A DNA stretch of 11,608 bases from Candidatus Omnitrophica bacterium UBA1562. GTDB lineage: Bacteria; Omnitrophota; Gorgyraeia; Gygaellales; Profunditerraquicolaceae. Shown here piece after piece: positions 8,681 to 11,608 of the stretch. The first letter of the stretch is position 1. Every line of letters begins with the position of its first letter. Where the stretch lies: NCBI GenBank assembly GCA_002322525.1, contig DCOU01000159.1, positions 1-11,608 on the forward strand, given 5' to 3'. A program made the translations under genes and the position numbers. The notes under the pieces were generated by a model. That model did not search any database. It saw nothing but the letters and a program-made list of their open reading frames with translations, and was not told the origin of the DNA.

Positions 8681-8707
8681 GGTGCTTTGTCAAATAAATA
8701 TTATTAT

Positions 8708-8791
8708 GATTGCACAGATTAAAAAGCGTAGATTACACAGATAAATTCCGTCGCTAATCTGTGTAATCTTTTTTTAAAAATCTGTGTAATC
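8708..8791 (+). repeat. Symmetric nested dyad made of four copies of a 12-bp word
   Basis: The word GATTACACAGAT occurs at 8731-8742, and with one change (A to G) at 8708-8719. Its reverse complement ATCTGTGTAATC occurs at 8757-8768 and 8780-8791. Both like-oriented pairs are offset by 23 bases. The inner arms extend to 13 bp (8730-8742 with 8757-8769) around a 14-base loop. The outer arms (8708-8720 with 8779-8791) can pair along 13 positions with one G-U in RNA. T7 (8769-8775) follows the inner stem, so the inner hairpin also looks like an intrinsic terminator. The block could be a dispersed palindromic repeat, a terminator/attenuator in the leader of the next gene, or both. It ends one base before the first possible ATG of that gene. 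Confidence 0.75.
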
Positions 8792-8792
8792 A

Positions 8793-9731
8793 ATGCAAGC
8801 ATTATTTCGTAGACAATGCATTATGGGGTTACATAAAAATATTATAATTGCTGCCCTCTTCTTATTTTTATTATTGCCGGAGCAAAATAGCTTATACGCA
8901 GATGAAATTTATTTAAAGAATGGGGATAGAATAAGCGGAAAAGTAATCGAGAAGAATGAAGAGGATACCACCGTAAAAACCCAGGCAATGGGCTTAATCT
9001 CTATAGAAAGCAAATTTATAGAGCGGATTATATCTGATAAGAAGACCGAACTTGCAAAGCCCAAAGGAAAAGAGCTTAAACTTTGGCAAGCGGAGGTTTC
9101 GTTAGGTTATAACAAATCCAGTGGCAATACCCAGACCAGCCAGCTTACTTTAGGCCTATATGGGAATAGAAAAACCGACCATGATGAATTTACGCTTAAA
9201 GGTGATAGCTTTTACTCTTCCTCAAATAAAAAGATGGATACGCAGAAGTATTCCGGGGTGTTACGCTACGCCTTTAGTTTCCGGGAGAGAAGGTGGTATA
9301 ACTTCTATAAAATACAAGACGAACACGACAGATTTGCAAATATTAATTATAGACTTATACCCTCAACCGGGATTGGATATTGGAAGTTTGATAGGCCTGA
9401 CTTGAAATTGTTGTTTGAGATAGGCGCAGGTTTCCAGCATACCGATTTTAGAGATAATACCGGGGATACTAACGAAGCAGTTCTTATCCCCAGGATGTTT
9501 TTTGAGAAAAGACTATTTGTAAAATCCAGATTCTCTCAAGACGTATTCTTTTATCCGTCTTTAAGCGATAAGGATGAGTTCCGGATGCATTCTGAGACCG
9601 CAGTTACGAATCCAATTAATAGCCAGCTGTCGCTTCGTTTGAGCTTAATTGACGATTACAACTCAAGACCACCTAAAGATACCAAGAAAAACGATGTCAG
9701 GCTGATATCATCCATACTGTATAATTTCTAA
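8793..9731 (+). CDS. DUF481 (YdiY-like) outer-membrane beta-barrel protein
   Basis: A 312-residue secreted protein if read from ATG 8793. An in-frame ATG at 8823 (residue 11) gives a more compact signal peptide (MGLHKNIIIAALFLFLLLP, likely cleaved after SLYA) and may be the real start. Neither ATG has a clear ribosome site, so the longer frame is given as the outer limit. After the signal peptide, residues 37-80 (DEIYLKNGDRISGKVIEKNE and on to IESKFIERI) form a small beta-rich segment of a kind often placed before such barrels. From about residue 97 the protein shows DUF481 features: alternating strands, the opening WQAEVSLGYNKSSGNTQTSQ, and RYAFSFRERRWYNFY. It ends in YNF, with the terminal phenylalanine typical of outer-membrane barrels. 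DUF481 includes E. coli YdiY, called salt-induced, but its molecular role is not established. It is probably the first gene of the second unit; YIP1 follows after 24 nt. Confidence 0.85.
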   Translation: MQALFRRQCIMGLHKNIIIAALFLFLLLPEQNSLYADEIYLKNGDRISGKVIEKNEEDTTVKTQAMGLISIESKFIERIISDKKTELAKPKGKELKLWQAEVSLGYNKSSGNTQTSQLTLGLYGNRKTDHDEFTLKGDSFYSSSNKKMDTQKYSGVLRYAFSFRERRWYNFYKIQDEHDRFANINYRLIPSTGIGYWKFDRPDLKLLFEIGAGFQHTDFRDNTGDTNEAVLIPRMFFEKRLFVKSRFSQDVFFYPSLSDKDEFRMHSETAVTNPINSQLSLRLSLIDDYNSRPPKDTKKNDVRLISSILYNF

Positions 9732-9742
9732 GAGTGCATTAT

Positions 9743-9751
9743 GAGGAGGTG
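9743..9751 (+). promoter_or_regulatory. Strong ribosome binding site that fixes the YIP1-gene start at 9756
   Basis: GAGGAGGTG at 9743-9751 is nearly a perfect Shine-Dalgarno sequence. GGAGGT ends five bases before ATG 9756, the optimal distance. It lies inside the frame that would begin at the earlier ATG 9741, so that ATG is almost certainly not used. Confidence 0.85.
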
Positions 9752-9755
9752 CGAA

Positions 9756-10271
9756 ATGAGTAGTTTTATAGATCGGATTATCCGTGCAGCTAAGTTAGAT
9801 GTTAATCTCTATGAAGAGGTTGAGGTTGATAAGAAAGCCTTAGGTCAAGCCACGGGGGTGGTTATTGTTTCTGGCATAGCTGCTGGGTTGGGAAGTGTGG
9901 CAAGGGTAGGATTTAGTGGGTTTTTGGTGGGAACAGTTGCTGCCCTTATCGGATGGTATATCTGGGCGTATCTTACTTATTTTATCGGCACAAAATTCCT
10001 TCCTGAGAGCCAGACCCAAGCAGACCTCGGTGAGTTGTTGCGCACTATTGGGTTTTCTAGTTCGCCTGGTTTGATTCGGGTATTTGGTATTATCCCTGGA
10101 CTAGCACGGCCTGTTTTCCTCATCGCTTCAATTTGGATGCTGGCTGCTATGGTGATTGCAGTCAAATGTGCCCTCGATTATAAAAGCACATTGCGTGCGG
10201 TAGGGGTTTGCGTTATCGGCTGGTTTATTCAAATATTAATACTCGGGTTGTTGTTCTCTATTTTAAAATGA
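9756..10271 (+). CDS. YIP1-family multi-spanning inner-membrane protein
   Basis: 171 residues from the ATG chosen by its strong ribosome site; an earlier in-frame ATG at 9741 would add five residues. The N-terminal cytoplasmic stretch (FIDRIIRAAKLDVNLYEEVEVD) is followed by hydrophobic spans at about 31-47, 52-78, 118-138 and 147-168. The block ADLGELLRTIGFSSSPGLIRVFGIIPGL (90-116), then VIAVKCALDYKSTLRAVGVCVIGW, is the pattern I recognise from bacterial and archaeal YIP1-domain (PF04893-like) proteins. Eukaryotic Yip1 proteins work in vesicle trafficking, but the bacterial ones have no assigned function and none is proposed here. It follows the DUF481 gene by 24 nt, and its TGA overlaps the ATG of the sugar-binding protein gene, which suggests translation in step with a transporter. 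Confidence 0.82.
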   Translation: MSSFIDRIIRAAKLDVNLYEEVEVDKKALGQATGVVIVSGIAAGLGSVARVGFSGFLVGTVAALIGWYIWAYLTYFIGTKFLPESQTQADLGELLRTIGFSSSPGLIRVFGIIPGLARPVFLIASIWMLAAMVIAVKCALDYKSTLRAVGVCVIGWFIQILILGLLFSILK

Positions 10272-11512
10272 AAATATTTCAATATATAATTTTGTTCTTA
10301 TTATTAGAGGCATTGTTTTTTTCTTCTCCTTCCCTGGCAGAGGAGAAGACAAAGATTTCTTTTCTCTGGTGGCCGGATCCAGGTGGTGGCTTTGAAGAGG
10401 TAATTTCTGACTTTGAAAAAGAGAATCCGGATATAGATGTAGAGATGATAAAAGGACCTACTTCTACTGATACAAGAGAAACCATGTATGTAACTAGTTT
10501 CCTAGCTGGTGAGGCAACCTATGATATGGTGTTAATGGACATTATATGGTTGCCAAAGTTTGCCAAACAGGGCTGGATTATTCCTTTAGATGATTGGTTT
10601 GGTGAAGAAGAAAGAAAAGAATTCCTTCCTGGAGATATTCAAGGGAGTATTTTTGAAGGGAGAATCTATAGGATTCCTCTTCAAACCGATGCAGGGATTT
10701 TGTATTATCGAAAGGACCTCTTGGAGCAAAAAGGCTACAGTTCACCTCGGACTTGGGATGAATTTGTTAAAATTTCTAAGGAACTGCAATCACCGCCAAG
10801 TGTTTGGGGTTTCGTCTTTCAAGGGAAACAATACGAAGGTCTGGTTTGTAATTTCTTAGAAATTCTTTGGTCCTTTGAGGGGGATGTGTTTGATGAGAAG
10901 GGTGATTTAGTTTTAAATTCTCCTGTAAGCGCCCAAGCCTTAAAATTTATGTATGATTTAATCCATACCCACAAGATTACACCATCTGGAGTTACCACAT
11001 ATGAAGAGGAAGAGTCCCGTTATGTTTTTCAAGAAGGGCATGCAGTTTTCTGCCGGAACTGGCCATACCTTTGGTCTCTGGCACAAAAAGAAGGTTCGAC
11101 TATAAAAGGAAAAATCGGAGTAGCCCCCTTACCCTATAAATCAGAAGAAAAACCAAGAGCTTGTTTAGGTGGCTGGGGATTTGGCATTTCTAAATTTACT
11201 AAAAATAAAGATGCTTGTATAAATTTTTTAAAGTTTATTACAAGTTATGAAGCACAAAAGAAGCTTCACTTAAAGAGCGGTATTGTGCCGACAAGAAAAG
11301 CTCTCTTTGAAGATAAAGATATATTAGACCAAAGTCCATTTTATGCAGAACTATATCAAGTGCTTCTTCTGGCAAGGCCTCGGCCAGTGCATCCTGATTA
11401 TGCCCAAATATCAGATATTTTGAGGCGTTATATCCATAAGGTTTTATTGGGGCAAATCTCACCCAAAGTCGCGTTAGAAAGAGCAGAGTCGGAAATTAAA
11501 AAGATAAAGTGA
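10268..11512 (+). CDS. Extracellular solute-binding protein family 1 (ABC sugar transporter, periplasmic)
   Basis: 414 residues from ATG 10268, which overlaps the YIP1 stop (ATGA). The frame is open 20 codons further up, to ATG 10208, but those residues precede a complete signal peptide and lie inside the YIP1 gene. Signal peptide: MKIFQYIILFLLLEALFFSS, likely cut after SLA at residue 24. There is no lipobox cysteine, so the protein is probably free in the periplasm. The mature part has family 1 landmarks: ISFLWWPDPGGGFEEVISDF (30-49), a YDMVLMD segment (85-91), and the characteristic GILYYRKDLLEQKGYSSPRTWDEF (143-166). VFQEGHAVFCRNWPY and LGGWGFGISKFTKNKDACINFLKF lie further on. The family binds maltose, trehalose, glycerol-3-phosphate and other sugars. 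A trehalose or maltodextrin ligand would suit the neighbouring trehalose genes, but this is inference. Permease genes would be expected downstream. Confidence 0.9.
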   Translation: MKIFQYIILFLLLEALFFSSPSLAEEKTKISFLWWPDPGGGFEEVISDFEKENPDIDVEMIKGPTSTDTRETMYVTSFLAGEATYDMVLMDIIWLPKFAKQGWIIPLDDWFGEEERKEFLPGDIQGSIFEGRIYRIPLQTDAGILYYRKDLLEQKGYSSPRTWDEFVKISKELQSPPSVWGFVFQGKQYEGLVCNFLEILWSFEGDVFDEKGDLVLNSPVSAQALKFMYDLIHTHKITPSGVTTYEEEESRYVFQEGHAVFCRNWPYLWSLAQKEGSTIKGKIGVAPLPYKSEEKPRACLGGWGFGISKFTKNKDACINFLKFITSYEAQKKLHLKSGIVPTRKALFEDKDILDQSPFYAELYQVLLLARPRPVHPDYAQISDILRRYIHKVLLGQISPKVALERAESEIKKIK

Positions 11513-11564
11513 AATCTCTTAACTAATACGAGAAGAATTGCGGTAAACCCTCAAGAATAGTTAT

Positions 11565-11608
11565 ATGTTAGGAAAGAGAATTTATATTGCAATTACCGTA
11601 ATAGTTAT
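11565..11608 (+). CDS. Possible N-terminus of an ABC sugar permease or other membrane protein (cut by window end)
   Basis: ATG 11565 opens a frame that runs to the window edge and reads MLGKRIYIAITVIV, a short basic start followed by a hydrophobic run. This is what the beginning of an inner-membrane permease looks like, and permease genes normally follow a family 1 binding-protein gene. It begins 52 nt after the stop of that gene. No convincing ribosome site precedes it, and only 14 complete codons are present, so both the start and the identity are tentative. Confidence 0.35.
   Translation, partial: MLGKRIYIAITVIV

Larger units (their letters stand above)
8475..8792. other. Intergenic region between the trehalose unit and the envelope/transport unit
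   Basis: This is the only gene-free stretch longer than 300 bases. From left to right, 8475-8589 shows nothing convincing beyond a tiny GGGC-TCT-GCCC hairpin at 8494-8504. Two terminator-like hairpins follow at 8590-8640, then a sigma70-like promoter at 8652-8680, then the nested four-copy dyad at 8708-8791. No short reading frame with a ribosome site and no tRNA-like fold was seen. Confidence 0.7.

Noticed and set aside
8708..8791. CRISPR array reading of the 12-bp repeats
   Set aside because: There are only four copies, in both orientations, with tiny spacers and no cas genes. The dyad symmetry fits a palindromic element or hairpin instead.
9741..9755. ATG 9741 as start of the YIP1-family gene
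   Set aside because: The strong ribosome site lies inside this stretch and points to ATG 9756.
10208..10267. Upstream extension of the sugar-binding protein to ATG 10208
   Set aside because: It would add 20 residues before a complete signal peptide and lies wholly within the YIP1 gene. The ATGA overlap at 10268 is the natural start.
11537..11608. Near-complementary TTGCGGTAA/TTACCGTAA and repeated AATAGTTAT at the right edge
   Set aside because: They are short and AT-rich, partly within a likely coding start. Chance similarity is sufficient.

Overview
The window carries eight forward-strand genes (the first truncated at the left edge) plus the probable first codons of a ninth at the right edge. 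No gene on the reverse strand can be supported. The DNA is AT-leaning. HflK/HflC, an outer-membrane beta-barrel with a signal peptide, and a solute-binding protein whose signal peptide lacks a lipobox cysteine all point to a Gram-negative (diderm) bacterium. The compact spacing and the GH57/TreY/TreZ set fit an uncultured environmental lineage such as Omnitrophota or a deltaproteobacterium-like group. That placement is inference and no marker here proves it.

Region 1 (2-1362) holds the C-terminal part of hflK and all of hflC, joined by an ATGA overlap. They encode the SPFH membrane complex that in other bacteria surrounds and modulates the FtsH protease. Region 2 (1419-8474) is a tight three-gene unit: treZ, a GH57 glycosidase with a DUF3536-type C-terminal part, and treY. 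TreY isomerises the reducing end of a maltodextrin to a trehalosyl unit, and TreZ cuts trehalose off. The GH57 enzyme sits between them, where many TreYZ clusters carry a debranching enzyme, and may supply or trim alpha-glucan chains. The pathway would make trehalose from glycogen or maltodextrin.

Region 3 (8475-8792) is the only long non-coding stretch. It holds two terminator-like hairpins after treY, a good sigma70-like promoter, and a symmetric nested dyad made of four copies of a 12-bp word, lying between that promoter and the next gene. Region 4 (8793-11608) is a second unit: a DUF481 outer-membrane protein, a YIP1-family inner-membrane protein, a family 1 extracellular sugar-binding protein that overlaps it by ATGA, and what looks like the N-terminus of a membrane protein, possibly the cognate ABC permease.

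No clearly new system is visible. The parts most worth a second look are the GH57 insertion in the trehalose operon, the nested dyad in the leader of the second unit, the coupled YIP1/sugar-binding pair, and a perfect 20-bp palindrome inside the GH57 gene.
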